Shown in pieces: positions 8,559-23,239 of a stretch of 64,000 nucleotides of DNA (position 1 is its first letter; every line of letters starts with the position of its first letter). Location of the stretch: positions 2,848,679-2,912,678 of the forward strand of contig NZ_CP041765.1 in NCBI RefSeq assembly GCF_007559025.1. Reading direction: 5' to 3'. Below the pieces are notes generated by a model. That model was given only the letters and a program-made list of their open reading frames with translations. It had not been told where the DNA came from and did no database searches. Both the position numbers and the translations under genes were made by a program. The DNA is from Tomitella fengzijianii (GTDB lineage: Bacteria; Actinomycetota; Actinomycetes; Mycobacteriales; Mycobacteriaceae).

Positions 8559-9473
8559 TCACCGGCGGGTGGCGAATACGGTCCCGACACCGGGATCGTC
8601 CTGGGCGACGTCCCTGCCGAGCCCGGCGGTCATCGCGTTCCAGCCGCGGAACCGGGTGTCCCAGCCGATGTCCCGCAGCCATAGTTCCACTTCGTCCGTC
8701 GGTCGGCCGGGGGCGTCCGGTCCGCCCCACGGGCCGGACGTCGACGCACCACCGGCCCTCTTTTCGCCCGCCCGCTCCCCGCCTGCTCCTTTATCACCAG
8801 CGGTGAGGTTCCGGTACTCGCGATACTGCGGGCTCTCGGCGTCGACAGCGAATCGACCCACACCGAACCGGCTGCCGACGGCGGACAACGCCGTGAGGTC
8901 CTCCACCAGCCGGCGTTTCCAGTCCTCCGTCGGGTTCCCCAGCGTGCCCTCATCGACCCACTGCGTGGGGATCTCCGGGCGGAACCCGTTGTCCAGCAGC
9001 GCGTGCCGCCACCCGGCGCGCAGGTCCGCCGGAATCACACGCCGTGTGCAGGAGGGAACCGCACCCGCCCGCTCGAGCACGGGTTCCTTGAAGGCGAAAG
9101 TCTCCGGAAGATCGAGTTCGAACACGACCGTGTCCGGCGGCAGCCCCATCCGGAATGCCCGCGTGTCCAGCCCCGCGCCGAGCAGCACGAACTGCCGGAT
9201 GCCGTGGTCGAGCGCATCCTGGACGGAGTGGTCGACGAGGCGGACGCCCACCGTGCGCCCCTCGTAGAACTGCCCGGCCAATGCCTCCAACCGGGCCCAC
9301 CGCTCCGGAGGGAAGCCCGCCCTCGCCGCGTCCACGAACGCCCGCGCCAGCGGGTCGGAGTAGAGGCGGTCCGGCCGCGCGTCCTCGCGGGCGCGGATCA
9401 CCGCCACACCGATCGCCGTCACCGCGATCCCGTCGACCGGAACCGCGTCCCCCTCGCCCGTCGCATCCGCCAT
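8559..9473 (-). CDS. Class I SAM-dependent methyltransferase (TIGR00027 type)
   Basis: A 304-residue protein of the actinobacterial methyltransferase family related to leucine carboxyl methyltransferases. The SAM-binding motif is FVLLGAGLDTRAFRMG about residues 95-110, with the acidic motif VFELDLPETFAFK just after. Substrates of this large family are mostly unknown. A low-complexity insert rich in Gly/Glu/Ala (GAGGERAGEKRAGG) lies near residue 230. I choose the ATG at 9473 because GAGGGGAG lies 8 bases upstream; a GTG at 9482 would sit inside that site. It diverges from pepN. Confidence 0.85.
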   Translation of the reverse strand: MADATGEGDAVPVDGIAVTAIGVAVIRAREDARPDRLYSDPLARAFVDAARAGFPPERWARLEALAGQFYEGRTVGVRLVDHSVQDALDHGIRQFVLLGAGLDTRAFRMGLPPDTVVFELDLPETFAFKEPVLERAGAVPSCTRRVIPADLRAGWRHALLDNGFRPEIPTQWVDEGTLGNPTEDWKRRLVEDLTALSAVGSRFGVGRFAVDAESPQYREYRNLTAGDKGAGGERAGEKRAGGASTSGPWGGPDAPGRPTDEVELWLRDIGWDTRFRGWNAMTAGLGRDVAQDDPGVGTVFATRR

Positions 9474-9689
9474 CTGATCCACTCCCCTCGATCATCGGTG
9501 CCGGTCGGCAGTCTTCCACGTCCATTCGCACGCCGCGCCCAGTTTCGCCACCGTCGGCCACACGCTCGGTGTGCTTCGCCCTCCGCCGCACACGCCCGGG
9601 CCGCGCGGCGCGCATGATGGGATGGAAGCCGATTCCGCAACGGATTTCCGGTCCCGGATTTCCGATCCCCAGGTGAAGGAGCATCCCCT

Positions 9690-12272
<2,583 letters not shown>

Positions 12273-12290
12273 CCGCCGCCGAGCATGCGA

Positions 12291-12323
12291 CGACCCCCGC
12301 CACCGTGTCGGTGGCGGGGGTCG
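12291..12323 (+). terminator. Strong hairpin after pepN
   Basis: A perfect 14-bp stem (12291-12304 with 12310-12323) closes a five-base loop, 18 bases after the pepN stop. It has no T-run. It also lies downstream of the leftward gene ending at 12394, so it may serve both directions. Confidence 0.75.
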
Positions 12324-12393
12324 TCGGCCATCAGGGTCCGGACGGCCAGGCCGCTGCCGTGTACTGCGGTCCGGCCGTGCGCCGGGAAATCGG

Positions 12394-12876
12394 TCAGACG
12401 CGAACGGGGCTGACGGCCGCGGCCATCACCCGCACCGCGCTGACGAGCCCGTCGACCAGGTCGCCGCGCTGGAAGGAGGAGACGGCGGCCGACGCGCCGA
12501 GCTGTGCGACGCGGTCGTCGAAGCGGTGGCCGACGGCGTCGCCGCCCACGATCTCGATGCTGTGCTCGTTGGGCGAAACCGCGATCAGCACCGACTCGTC
12601 CGGCCGCGGGAGGGTGGAGTGCAACTCACGTGCACGGTCCGCCGACGCAGCGCCCAGCTCGCCGATGTAGATCGTCCACAGGATGCGGGTGCGCCGCGTC
12701 GCCTCCGTGAGGGTGCGATCGATGCGGTTGCGGTCCTCGTGTGTGAACGGGGAATCGTCGTACGGCTCATCGCCCGAGTGCCGTACACCCGAGACCCTGC
12801 CGCTGGACGTCACGACGAAGCCCAAGGGCAGCGCGGACTCGTCGACTGCGGGATAGGTCAGCTCACCAGTTGCCAC
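12394..12876 (-). CDS. DUF5130-type conserved actinobacterial protein
   Basis: About 160 residues, conserved in mycolic-acid actinobacteria at this position (Rv2468c-like from memory). No signal peptide or membrane helix. It has a mixed alpha/beta pattern with ILWTIYIGELGA and VLIAVSPNEHSIEIVGGD, reminiscent of TPM-type folds. The GTG at 12876 is preceded by GGAGG with about 8 bases spacing and overlaps the end of the upstream small oxidase-subunit gene by 14 bases, so the two are translated together. The function is unknown; coupling to an oxidase accessory gene suggests a respiratory link, but this is inference only. Confidence 0.75.
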   Translation of the reverse strand: MATGELTYPAVDESALPLGFVVTSSGRVSGVRHSGDEPYDDSPFTHEDRNRIDRTLTEATRRTRILWTIYIGELGAASADRARELHSTLPRPDESVLIAVSPNEHSIEIVGGDAVGHRFDDRVAQLGASAAVSSFQRGDLVDGLVSAVRVMAAAVSPVRV

Positions 12877-13102
12877 TTGCCGCTCCTCCACTCACGCCGG
12901 CCTCGATCGCGCGCCCGGTGCCGTGCGCATGCCACGGGGCCTCGTCGACGGCGCCCCACCACACGGTGCCGCCGGTCCACTTTTCGCCCAAGGTGTAGTA
13001 CTTCGGCTTGGCCACCCGCGACGTCAGGCCCCAGATCGCCATCACGATCGTGATGAGCAGCGGCGCGCCCAGGTAGATAAGCACTGTCTCCCAGATGGTC
13101 AC
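12863..13102 (-). CDS. Small membrane protein, CtaJ-like aa3 oxidase subunit
   Basis: Only 79 residues. One N-terminal membrane helix (VLIYLGAPLLITIVMAIWGL) is followed by a polar segment with KPKYYTLGEKW and VWWGA, ending GGAASGNW. This layout and the Gly/Ser/Trp end match the small subunit annotated CtaJ in mycobacterial cytochrome aa3 oxidase supercomplexes, encoded at the same place next to Rv2468c. The match is from memory, so the name is tentative and no gene symbol is given. The ATG at 13102 is clear, and the gene overlaps the next one by 14 bases. Confidence 0.65.
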   Translation of the reverse strand: MTIWETVLIYLGAPLLITIVMAIWGLTSRVAKPKYYTLGEKWTGGTVWWGAVDEAPWHAHGTGRAIEAGVSGGAASGNW

Positions 13103-13181
13103 GCCATGAACTTATCGCACCTGGTACCACGCGCGAAAGCGGCATACCCCAACCGCCCGGAGGGACGCGCGGCGACGACGG

Positions 13182-13787
<606 letters not shown>

Positions 13788-13955
13788 GGTGGTCTCCCGG
13801 GCGCCGCACGCTCGCCGCGACGTAGCTCCCAGCGGCATTATGTACGATCCGGCGGCCTCCGCGCAGCGTTCACACGCTGACCGGCCGGTATCCGCCCGGT
13901 TCGCACGCCCCGCCCCGCCGTCGCCGCGGCCGCCGCCACCCGGCACCATGGAGCC

Positions 13956-14357
13956 ATGGCCTCTCCGCGTCAACCCTCGACCTTCTACGACGAGGTGGGC
14001 GGCGCCGCCACGTTCGCCGCGCTCGTCCACCGCTTCTATCAGGAAGTGCGCGATGACGAGATCCTGCGGCCCATGTACCCGGAGGACGACCTCGACGGCG
14101 CCGAGCGGCGCCTGCGCATGTTCCTCGAGCAGTACTGGGGCGGGCCGCACACCTACAGCGACGAACGCGGACACCCGCGCCTGCGGATGCGGCACGTCCA
14201 GTTCCACATCAGCCCCATCGAGCGCGACGCGTGGCTGCGCTGCATGCACACCGCCGTCGCGTCGATCGGCGACGACGTCATGGACGCCGCGCACCGGGAC
14301 GCGTTCCTGCGCTATATCGCCATGGCCGCGGAGACCCTGGTGAACGCGCCGATGTGA
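13956..14357 (+). CDS. glbO: Group II truncated haemoglobin (HbO type)
   Basis: A 133-residue oxygen-binding haem protein with the 2-over-2 globin fold. Recognisable parts are FYDEVGG at the start, [33 protein letters not shown] with the family Trp, and [10 protein letters not shown] with the proximal histidine. Mycobacterial HbO is tied to membrane respiration and oxygen handling. The start ATG at 13956 gives the expected length. It lies just after the HNH gene, as in M. tuberculosis Rv2469c-Rv2470. Confidence 0.95.
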   Translation: MASPRQPSTFYDEVGGAATFAALVHRFYQEVRDDEILRPMYPEDDLDGAERRLRMFLEQYWGGPHTYSDERGHPRLRMRHVQFHISPIERDAWLRCMHTAVASIGDDVMDAAHRDAFLRYIAMAAETLVNAPM

Positions 14358-14381
14358 GAATCGGCGGCAGCAGGGTCAGGT

Positions 14382-15125
14382 TCAGGTCACCATCAGCGGG
14401 ATCTCGCCGCCCACGCGCAGCGCCACCGAGCCGTAGCGGGCGTCGAGCCGCACCCAGGTGCGCGTCGCCCGCACGCGCACGGGTTCGTCGGCCGGCACCC
14501 GGTCCACGTCGACGGCGCCGGTCGCCGGGTCCTGCACCGCCTGCGGCACGAACCCCATCGCGGTGAGCGCGAAGACGCTGCGCAGCGGCACCGCGACGCG
14601 ATGCCCGCCGCCGTCGACCTCCAGCACGGTCTGGTCGAGCAGCGAGCGTGGCGGCCCGGTCATCGTGCTGTTCTCACGGGCCACCTGCGCGCCCTGCACC
14701 GACAACGCCACGAGGTCGCGCGCGGGCACGTCGTCCACGTGCTCGAACCCGTCGGCGGGCGGCAGCGATCCGCGCCACGCGGTGTCCATCGGCAGGCCGG
14801 GGTCGACGGTGACGGCCCCGCCTGCCACCTCGTCCGCACCGGACGGGCCGTTTCCACCCCCGGCCGATCGGATCTCGGCCGCCAGCGGCTCGGCGCCCAC
14901 GCTTATGTCGCCCGGCCCGATCTCGACACGGAAGGTGCGCCCGGCGAGCGTGTCGAAGCCCGCCGTCGTGGTCCACACGGCCACCGCCTCGCCCCGCCGT
15001 ACCAACCGGACCAGCGCCGCGGCGTCCAGGCGGGCCGCGCGAGTCAGGAACGCGTGCAGGTCGGAGCGGGTGGCCGCGTCGGGGATGCGCAGGTAGCGTC
15101 CGCCGGCGCCGGGCGCGTCAATCAC
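14382..15125 (-). CDS. Conserved hypothetical protein (Rv2474c-like position)
   Basis: A 247-residue protein with no signal peptide or clear membrane helix, largely predicted beta (VAVWTTTAGFD, TFRVEIGPGDISVG, VRVRATRTWVRLD). I recognise it only by context, as the gene after the Rv2475c-like thioesterase. The start is a GTG at 15125 overlapping the thioesterase stop by 8 bases, so it is coupled to it and to gdh. A Gly/Ser-rich stretch lies about residues 88-100. The function is unknown. Confidence 0.65.
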   Translation of the reverse strand: MIDAPGAGGRYLRIPDAATRSDLHAFLTRAARLDAAALVRLVRRGEAVAVWTTTAGFDTLAGRTFRVEIGPGDISVGAEPLAAEIRSAGGGNGPSGADEVAGGAVTVDPGLPMDTAWRGSLPPADGFEHVDDVPARDLVALSVQGAQVARENSTMTGPPRSLLDQTVLEVDGGGHRVAVPLRSVFALTAMGFVPQAVQDPATGAVDVDRVPADEPVRVRATRTWVRLDARYGSVALRVGGEIPLMVT

Positions 15126-15567
15126 GTCGGAACTCCTCGAGGTACGCGCGCTCGTCCGGCGAAAGCCGGCGGATGCGCTGATTCTCCAGGTCTACGGCGG
15201 CCAGCTGGGCGTGGCTGACCACCGATGCGGGACTCGCCTCGTCGGTGCCCTTGGGCCGCAGTTCGGCGACGATCGTGAAGTCCGCCGCCCGGATGCGGCT
15301 GATCCACATCACCACCTCGACGGGGCTGTCCTCGAGCACGAGCTGCCCCCGGTAACGCACGCGCAGGTCGGCCAGGAACACGCCGTCGGCGAGAGCCGCC
15401 GTGGGCCTCTCCGGCGCGAAGAGCCACGGGATGCGCGCCTCCTCCAGCAGCGTGACCACCGCTGCGTTGTTGACGTGCCGGAACGGGTCCATATCCGACC
15501 AACGCGCCGCGACAGCAGTCCTGTACCCGACCTCCATACAGCGGTTCCCCACCCGGGCCCGGCTCAC
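15118..15567 (-). CDS. Acyl-CoA thioesterase, hotdog fold
   Basis: A 149-residue 4HBT-family thioesterase. The catalytic loop is ARWSDMDPFRHVNNAAVVTLLEEARI, where the Asp of DMDPFRHVNN is the expected catalytic residue. A conserved GTG at 15567 overlaps the gdh stop (GTGA), so it is coupled to the glutamate dehydrogenase; an internal ATG (MEVGYRT) is less likely. A second thioesterase of the same family lies upstream of gdh at 20879-21301, so gdh is flanked by both. The acyl substrate is unknown. Confidence 0.88.
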   Translation of the reverse strand: MSRARVGNRCMEVGYRTAVAARWSDMDPFRHVNNAAVVTLLEEARIPWLFAPERPTAALADGVFLADLRVRYRGQLVLEDSPVEVVMWISRIRAADFTIVAELRPKGTDEASPASVVSHAQLAAVDLENQRIRRLSPDERAYLEEFRRD

Positions 15568-18500
15568 CCGTCAGACGTGCCGGAACGACGGGGCGGGTCC
15601 GGCCGCACCGTCGAGACGCCGACCATGCTACGGAACTGCCGCGCCGCGACCGACAGCGATGCGAGGTCGGGCCGGCCGTGCTCGGCGATCTCCGCGAGCA
15701 TCATCCGGGCCCTCCCGATCCGGGACGTGTTGCCGGACTCCCATTCCCGGATCATCGTCGGCGGGTCCTCGCCCGGTTCCCCACCGCGCAGCACGTCTTC
15801 GGTGAGCATCCGCATCGCGCTGTAGAGGTCCTCGCGCAGCGTCAGGCGGGCCAGCGCGTGCCACCGGTCACCGCGTTCGAGCTCCGAGACCGCCACCTGG
15901 AAATCGTCCATGCGCAGCCGCTCTGCCAGCGCGAAGTACAGCCGCGTCACCTCGCGCGCATCGCACTCGAGCACCTCGGCCGTGGTGCAGATGTCCAGCA
16001 GCGCGAACCGGTCCAGCTGGCCGGCCACCTCCCGGGCGAGGTCCGGCGGCACGCCCGCCTGCGTCAGCTCGGCGGTGCGCGCCTCGTAACGGTCGCGCGC
16101 CGCTCCGCCCACCACCTGCGGCACCAGGGGCGTGAGCGCCGCGATGTGCGTCTGGAAACGCCGGATCTCGGCGGCCACCTGCAGCGGCTGCGGGCGGTTC
16201 GCCAGTAGCCAGCGCGACGCCCTGTCCACCAGGCGGCGCGTGACCAGCGTCAGGTGGTCGGCGGTGCGGACACCGATGCCGGCCTCGTCGATGCGCTCCC
16301 ACAGCCGTTCCAGCCCGAAGACGCTCTCCACCGTGATGAACGCGCGGACCGCGTCGCCGACCCCTGCCCCGGCGAGTTCCCCCAGGCGGAACATGAACGT
16401 GATGCCCGCGCGGTCCACCACATCGTTGGCGACGACGGTGGCGATGATCTCCCGCCGCAGCGGGTGGTCGTCGATGTCGCGGGCGAACCGCTCACGCAGC
16501 ACCGCCGGAAAGTACTCCGGCAGGCGCCGGGCCAGCACCCCGGAGTCCGGTAGCGACCCCGCCAGCAGCTCCCGCTTCATCGCGAGCTTCACGTACGCCA
16601 GCAGAACCGACAATTCCGGCGAGGTGAGCCCCTCCCCCGCCTCCTCGCGCCGGTCGAACTCGTCCGGCCCGGGCAGACCCTCGATGGCGCGGTCCATGCC
16701 GGCGTGCGCCTCGAGCCAGTCCACCATCCTCTCGTAGACGCGCAGCATCGCCGTGGCCTGCCGACGGTCCACGCCCAGCACGCGGTTCTGGCTGACGTTG
16801 TCGGCCAGCACCATCGCAGCGACGTCGTCGGTCATCGACGCCAGCAGCGCGTCGCGGTCGGCCTCGCGCAGGCGGCCGGCGGCGATGGCGTGCTGCAGGA
16901 GGATCTTGATGTTCACCTCGTGGTCGGAGCTGTCCACGCCCGCCGAGTTGTCGATGGCGTCGGTGTTGATCGCGCCGCCGGCGCCGTCGGGGCCGCCCCT
17001 CCGCGCGTACTCGATCCGCCCGTGCTGCGTCACCCCCAGGTTGCCGCCCTCGCCCACCACGCGCACCCGCAGGTCGGCTCCGTCCACGCGGACGGCGTCG
17101 TTGGCCTTGTCGCCCACGTCCGCATCCGACTCCGTGCGGGCCTTGACGTAGGTGCCGATTCCGCCGTTCCACAGCAGGTCCGCCGGCGCCAGGAGCACGG
17201 CGCGCACCAGTTCGGGCGCGGACAGCGCGTCCACGTCGTCCGCCAGCCCCAATGCGGCCCGCATCTGCGGGCTCACCGGAACCGATTTGGCCGTCCGGGG
17301 CCACACGCCGCCGCCAGCGCTGATCAGCGACGTGTCGTAGTCGGCCCACGACGATCGCGGCAACGCGTAGAGGCGCTGTCGCTCCGCGAACCCGGCCGCC
17401 GCGGACGGGTTCGGGTCCACGAAGACGTGGCGGTGGTCGAACGCGGCGACCAGCCGGATGTGCTCGCTGCACAGCATGCCGTTGCCGAACACGTCGCCGC
17501 TCATGTCCCCGACGCCGACCGCGGTGATGTCCTGGGTCTGCGTGTCCACCCCCCGCTCCCGGAAGTGCCGTCGCACGCTCTCCCAGGCGCCGCGGGCGGT
17601 GATGCCCATCTCCTTGTGGTCGTACCCGCTGGACCCGCCGGAGGCGAAGGCGTCGCCCAGCCAGTATCCGTAGTCCGCGGCGACCCCGTTGGCGATGTCC
17701 GAGAACGACGCCGTCCCCTTGTCGGCAGCCACCACGAGGTAGGTGTCGTCGCCGTCGTGGCGCACGACGCGCCGCGGCGGCACCGCGCGCCCCGTCGCCG
17801 TATCGAGGTTGTCCGTGACGTCGAGCAGCCCGCGGATGAACGTCTTGTAGCAGGCGACGCCCTCCGCCCGCAGCGCGTCCCGGTCCGCCTGCACGTCGCC
17901 CGTCGCCGCGGGCGGCCGCTTGACCACGAACCCGCCCTTGGCGCCCAGCGGGACGATCACCGCGTTCTTCACCGCCTGCGCTTTCACCAGGCCCAGCACC
18001 TCGGTGCGGAAGTCCTCCCGCCGATCCGACCAGCGCAGCCCGCCGCGGGCCACCGCGCCGTAGCGCAGGTGCACGCCCGCCACCCGCGGCGAGTAGACGT
18101 ACACCTCGTACATCGGCCGGGGCCGGGGCAGCTCGGGGATCTCCTGCGCGGCCAGCTTGAACGACAGGGCCGCCCGCGGCGCGCCCTCCCCGTCGAGCAT
18201 GTAGAAGTTGGTGCGCACCGTGCCCGTGATCAGGTGCAGGAACGCGCGCAGCACACGGTCGGTGTCGATGCTGAGGATGCGGTCGAGCTCGCCGGAGACG
18301 GCGGCCGAGATCTCGTCGGCGCGCGCGCGGCGCGCCGAATCCGCGTCGTCGGCCTGCCCCGGTGCGCCGGCATCGTCGTCGCTCTCGCCGTCCGGCCCCG
18401 GTGTGAACCGTGCGCGGAACAGCTCGACCAGCGACCGCACCACCTCCGGGTTGTCGCACAGGACGTTCTGGATGTGTTCGAGGCTGTAGGAGAACCGGGC

Positions 18501-20720
18501 CTGCCGCAGATACCGGCCGTAGGCGCGCAGCACCGCCGCTTCACGCCAGCCGACGCCCGCGCGCATCACCAACTCGTCGAAGCGGTCGGACTCCGCCTGC
18601 TGGTTCCACACCGCCTCGAAGGCCTCCAGGAACCGGCGGCCCACCTCGCCCTCGGGGGTGATGTCGCTGCGGGACTTCAGGTCCTCCACCAGCGTGATGC
18701 CGAACGAGTACACCCAGCACCGGACCCCGTCCGGCCGCACCAGCGGGTAGGGACGCTCGAAGATGACGTCCACGCCCAGGCTCTGCAGCACGGGCACGAT
18801 CCGGCTCAGCGAGATCCCCTTGCGCGCCAGGTAGATCATCAGGCGCCACTGACCGGCCCTCCTGCGCGGGTCGCGGCGCCAGGCGGCTTGGATCGCGCCG
18901 GGCTCCAGCGACTGCAGCACGTCGATGTCCTGCGCCGCATCGTCGGCCGTGAAGTCCTCCTTGTACGAATCCGGGAACGCGCGGGCATACCGGCGCACGA
19001 GCGCCCGCCCCGCTGCGGTCTCGCCGGACTTCTCCATCAGCGCGTCGTCCCAGCTGCGGGTCAGCTCGGCCAGGCGCTCCTGGATCTCCAGCACCCGGCG
19101 TCCGCTCAGGTCCAGGCCGTCACCGCCGGCCTCGGGCTCGTCCCACGCCGCCGGCGCCTGGATCGTGTAGTGCACCATCGCCAGCGCCGACTCGGTGATC
19201 CGCGCGCTGTAGTCGGCATCCGTGCCGCCGAGCTCGTCGAGCAGCACGTCCCGCATCCCCAGCCGTGTCGTGGTCGTGTAGCGGTCGCGGGGAAGGTAGA
19301 CGAGCGCGGAGATGAACCGCCCGTTGCGATCCCCGCGCAGAAACAGCCGCACGCCGCGTCGCACACCCAGATCCAGCACCGCGTCCACCACGTGCAGCAA
19401 CTGCGCCGTGGACGTCGCGAACATCTCCGTGCGGGGATAGGACTCGATGATCTCGACGATCGACTGCCCGTTGAAGCTGTCCTCCGCATACCCGGAGCGG
19501 TCCAGGACGCTGCGCGCCCGTCGGCCCAGCACCGGGATGTCGAAGACGCTCTGGTGCATCGCCGACATGGTGAAGACCCCGAGGAACCTGTGCTCGCCGC
19601 GCAGCCGGCCGCCGTCGTCGTACGCGCGCACGCCCACGTAGAACGGGTGGAGCACGTGCATGGCGACGGTGGAGGACTGCCCCTGCGTCAGCGTCAGAAG
19701 CCGGGCCGTGGCGGAGCCGTCCGGCGCGGCGGCGTCGCTGCCGGTGACGACGCGCAGGCGGGCGTCGGTGAACTCGCCCGAATGGAACACGCCCAACCCG
19801 CTGTCCGCCACCGCGGTCTGCACGGCGGTCCCCGCCTGCCCGGGGTCGACGGCGGAGTCGACGGCGTATCTCCGGTAGCCGAGCAGCGCCAGGTGGCCCG
19901 AGGACATCCACCGCAGCAGCTCCGCACACTCGCGGGCCGTCGCCTCGTCCGCCGTGCCGACTCCGCGGCCGCGCTCGACGTCGTCGGCGACGGTGCGCAT
20001 GATGTCGTGCATCGCCGTGGTGTCCTCGACCACCCAGCCGATGTCGGCGAGCAGCGCACGCACCCTGTGCTCGACGTCGCGGCGCAGCTCCGGGGGAAGT
20101 CCGGACAGTTCGAGGTGGATCCACGACTCGACCCGCCCACCGGCGTCGCCCGGCGCGTGGAGCTGTTCACGCGGCCGGCCCTCTCCGTCGCAATCCTCGC
20201 GCGAGGTCGCGTCACCTTCGATGGCGACCAGGCGTCCTTCCCCGTCGCGGCGTACCCGCAGGATGGGGTGGACGATGTGGTCGACCGCGATTCCGGAACT
20301 GCCGAGCAGGGCGATCAGCGACTCGACGAGGAACGGCGCGTCGTCGGTGACGACCTGCAGGACAGCTGCCGCAGGGTGCTGGGCCGGCGAGTCCGCCGCA
20401 CCGCCGGTGCCGGGCGTCGCCGACTCCCCGGATCTCTGATCCCCGTCGCCGGCGGCGGCATCCGCGGTCGCGGCCGCAACCGGATCGGATCGGGTATCCG
20501 GGCCGGCGCCCGCGAAGGGCAGCAGACGCAGGCTCACCAGCGCTTCGCCCGCGGTGCGGGTGAGCCCCAACCGCACGTGGTGCCGGGCCATCTCCGAGTC
20601 GAGACGCCCCGGCACGCCGATGCCCGCGTGCGTCAGCCGATAGCGGGCGGTCAGCGCCTCGACGACCTCGTCGGGGACGCCTCCGCCCGCCGGGTCCGCG
20701 CCGGAACCTCCGAACCCCAT
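15564..20720 (-). CDS. gdh: NAD-dependent glutamate dehydrogenase, large class
   Basis: Converts glutamate to 2-oxoglutarate and ammonia with NAD; 1,718 residues, slightly longer than the roughly 1,600 usual for this L-180 class. The N-terminal half carries regulatory ACT-like and helical parts. The catalytic core includes VYSPRVAGVHLRYGAVARGG, LRWSDRREDFRTEVLGLV and KNAVIVPLGAKGGFVVK near residue 920. It continues with the cofactor region GVGDMSGDVFGNG and a long helical C-terminus. The ATG at 20720 is preceded by GGGAGGTGA five bases away, which fixes the start. Mycobacterial relatives are controlled by GarA; no garA is visible here. Alanine- and Asp-rich linkers occur about residues 75-105 and 790-810. 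Confidence 0.95.
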   Translation of the reverse strand: MGFGGSGADPAGGGVPDEVVEALTARYRLTHAGIGVPGRLDSEMARHHVRLGLTRTAGEALVSLRLLPFAGAGPDTRSDPVAAATADAAAGDGDQRSGESATPGTGGAADSPAQHPAAAVLQVVTDDAPFLVESLIALLGSSGIAVDHIVHPILRVRRDGEGRLVAIEGDATSREDCDGEGRPREQLHAPGDAGGRVESWIHLELSGLPPELRRDVEHRVRALLADIGWVVEDTTAMHDIMRTVADDVERGRGVGTADEATARECAELLRWMSSGHLALLGYRRYAVDSAVDPGQAGTAVQTAVADSGLGVFHSGEFTDARLRVVTGSDAAAPDGSATARLLTLTQGQSSTVAMHVLHPFYVGVRAYDDGGRLRGEHRFLGVFTMSAMHQSVFDIPVLGRRARSVLDRSGYAEDSFNGQSIVEIIESYPRTEMFATSTAQLLHVVDAVLDLGVRRGVRLFLRGDRNGRFISALVYLPRDRYTTTTRLGMRDVLLDELGGTDADYSARITESALAMVHYTIQAPAAWDEPEAGGDGLDLSGRRVLEIQERLAELTRSWDDALMEKSGETAAGRALVRRYARAFPDSYKEDFTADDAAQDIDVLQSLEPGAIQAAWRRDPRRRAGQWRLMIYLARKGISLSRIVPVLQSLGVDVIFERPYPLVRPDGVRCWVYSFGITLVEDLKSRSDITPEGEVGRRFLEAFEAVWNQQAESDRFDELVMRAGVGWREAAVLRAYGRYLRQARFSYSLEHIQNVLCDNPEVVRSLVELFRARFTPGPDGESDDDAGAPGQADDADSARRARADEISAAVSGELDRILSIDTDRVLRAFLHLITGTVRTNFYMLDGEGAPRAALSFKLAAQEIPELPRPRPMYEVYVYSPRVAGVHLRYGAVARGGLRWSDRREDFRTEVLGLVKAQAVKNAVIVPLGAKGGFVVKRPPAATGDVQADRDALRAEGVACYKTFIRGLLDVTDNLDTATGRAVPPRRVVRHDGDDTYLVVAADKGTASFSDIANGVAADYGYWLGDAFASGGSSGYDHKEMGITARGAWESVRRHFRERGVDTQTQDITAVGVGDMSGDVFGNGMLCSEHIRLVAAFDHRHVFVDPNPSAAAGFAERQRLYALPRSSWADYDTSLISAGGGVWPRTAKSVPVSPQMRAALGLADDVDALSAPELVRAVLLAPADLLWNGGIGTYVKARTESDADVGDKANDAVRVDGADLRVRVVGEGGNLGVTQHGRIEYARRGGPDGAGGAINTDAIDNSAGVDSSDHEVNIKILLQHAIAAGRLREADRDALLASMTDDVAAMVLADNVSQNRVLGVDRRQATAMLRVYERMVDWLEAHAGMDRAIEGLPGPDEFDRREEAGEGLTSPELSVLLAYVKLAMKRELLAGSLPDSGVLARRLPEYFPAVLRERFARDIDDHPLRREIIATVVANDVVDRAGITFMFRLGELAGAGVGDAVRAFITVESVFGLERLWERIDEAGIGVRTADHLTLVTRRLVDRASRWLLANRPQPLQVAAEIRRFQTHIAALTPLVPQVVGGAARDRYEARTAELTQAGVPPDLAREVAGQLDRFALLDICTTAEVLECDAREVTRLYFALAERLRMDDFQVAVSELERGDRWHALARLTLREDLYSAMRMLTEDVLRGGEPGEDPPTMIREWESGNTSRIGRARMMLAEIAEHGRPDLASLSVAARQFRSMVGVSTVRPDPPRRSGTSDG

Positions 20721-20878
20721 CGCGATCACCTCCCGCGATCTGATGCGCACGGTCGTGGTGACATCGACCGTATGCGCCGCCGGAGGTGTTCGCCCGGTGT
20801 TCGACCGCCCCGGCCGCCGAAACGGTCCGGGGCGGTCGCCGCCCCTGAGTCCCGGGCTCCCGAAGTCCGTCCAGGGGA

Positions 20879-21297
20879 TCAGGCGTCGAGAATCTGCTCC
20901 GCCAGGATCCTCCGCACGTCGTCGGGGATGGGACGGGACGTCCCGCTTTCCAGATCCACCGCCACGGCTATCGCGTCGACGGTGGAATAGACGTTCCCCT
21001 CCGGGTCGAAGATCCGATGCCGCAAGGTGAACGAACTCGTGCCCACCTTCAACACCCACACCTGGACGTCGATGCCCTCGGCGGTGTACTGCAGCGAACG
21101 GTCGAAGTCGATCTCGACCCTGCGCACCACGATCGCGCCGATCGAGTGCGCTGCGGCGCCGGCGAGCTCGCGCAGGAAGCGCAGTCGCGCCTCCTGCGCG
21201 TATTCGAGGTACATCACGTTGTTGATGTGCCCCAATTGATCGCAGTCACCCCAGCGCAGCTGCAGGCGCACCCGGAACGGCTCGGTCACCGTGTCGC

Positions 21298-21301
<4 letters not shown>
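20879..21301 (-). CDS. Acyl-CoA thioesterase, hotdog fold (Rv2475c-like)
   Basis: A 140-residue 4HBT thioesterase with the catalytic loop RWGDCDQLGHINNVMYLEYAQ. The start is a TTG at 21301 whose last two bases plus A form the stop codon of the EttA gene (TTGA overlap). The TTG is unusual, but coupling makes it believable. The fold forms dimers or tetramers in the cytoplasm. A 158-base gap separates it from gdh. Confidence 0.87.
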
Positions 21302-22971
<1,670 letters not shown>

Positions 22972-23239
22972 CTGCACACTCCCAACTGGGCTCTACGCCA
23001 TACGGGGCATTCTGCGCCCTACTGAATCCTCTGCCACCGGACGTCCGCGGCGCCGTCCCGGCACTTCCGCCGACGTCGCCCGCTCCCCGGTGCACGTGGC
23101 CGCCCGCGGACGGCCACCCAGGCCGCAACCCTACCGTGCGGGCGGGGCGCGCCGCCCGGCCGTATTACGCGGAGAGACGCCCGCCTCAGCGCGGACGCGT
23201 CTCCCGCACCGAGCCGGGCGGCGTCGCTTCAACGGCACG

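Noticed and set aside
8700..8810. Gly/Glu/Ala-rich insert in the methyltransferase as a possible frameshift
   Set aside because: The frame is open on both sides and the C-terminal motif resumes in frame, so it is a low-complexity loop.
12863..12891. An apparent misassembly where two leftward genes overlap
   Set aside because: The 14-base overlap has a proper ribosome site and both proteins look complete, so it is ordinary coupling.
16704..20990. A 1,400-codon plus-strand frame opposite gdh, and a similar 900-codon minus-strand frame opposite pepN (9492-12188)
   Set aside because: Both are antisense to clearly real enzymes and have the same low-complexity composition; they are GC-driven artefacts.
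20721..21059. Extending gdh by 113 codons upstream
   Set aside because: The extra sequence overlaps the thioesterase end and has no protein-like character, while the ATG at 20720 has an excellent ribosome site.
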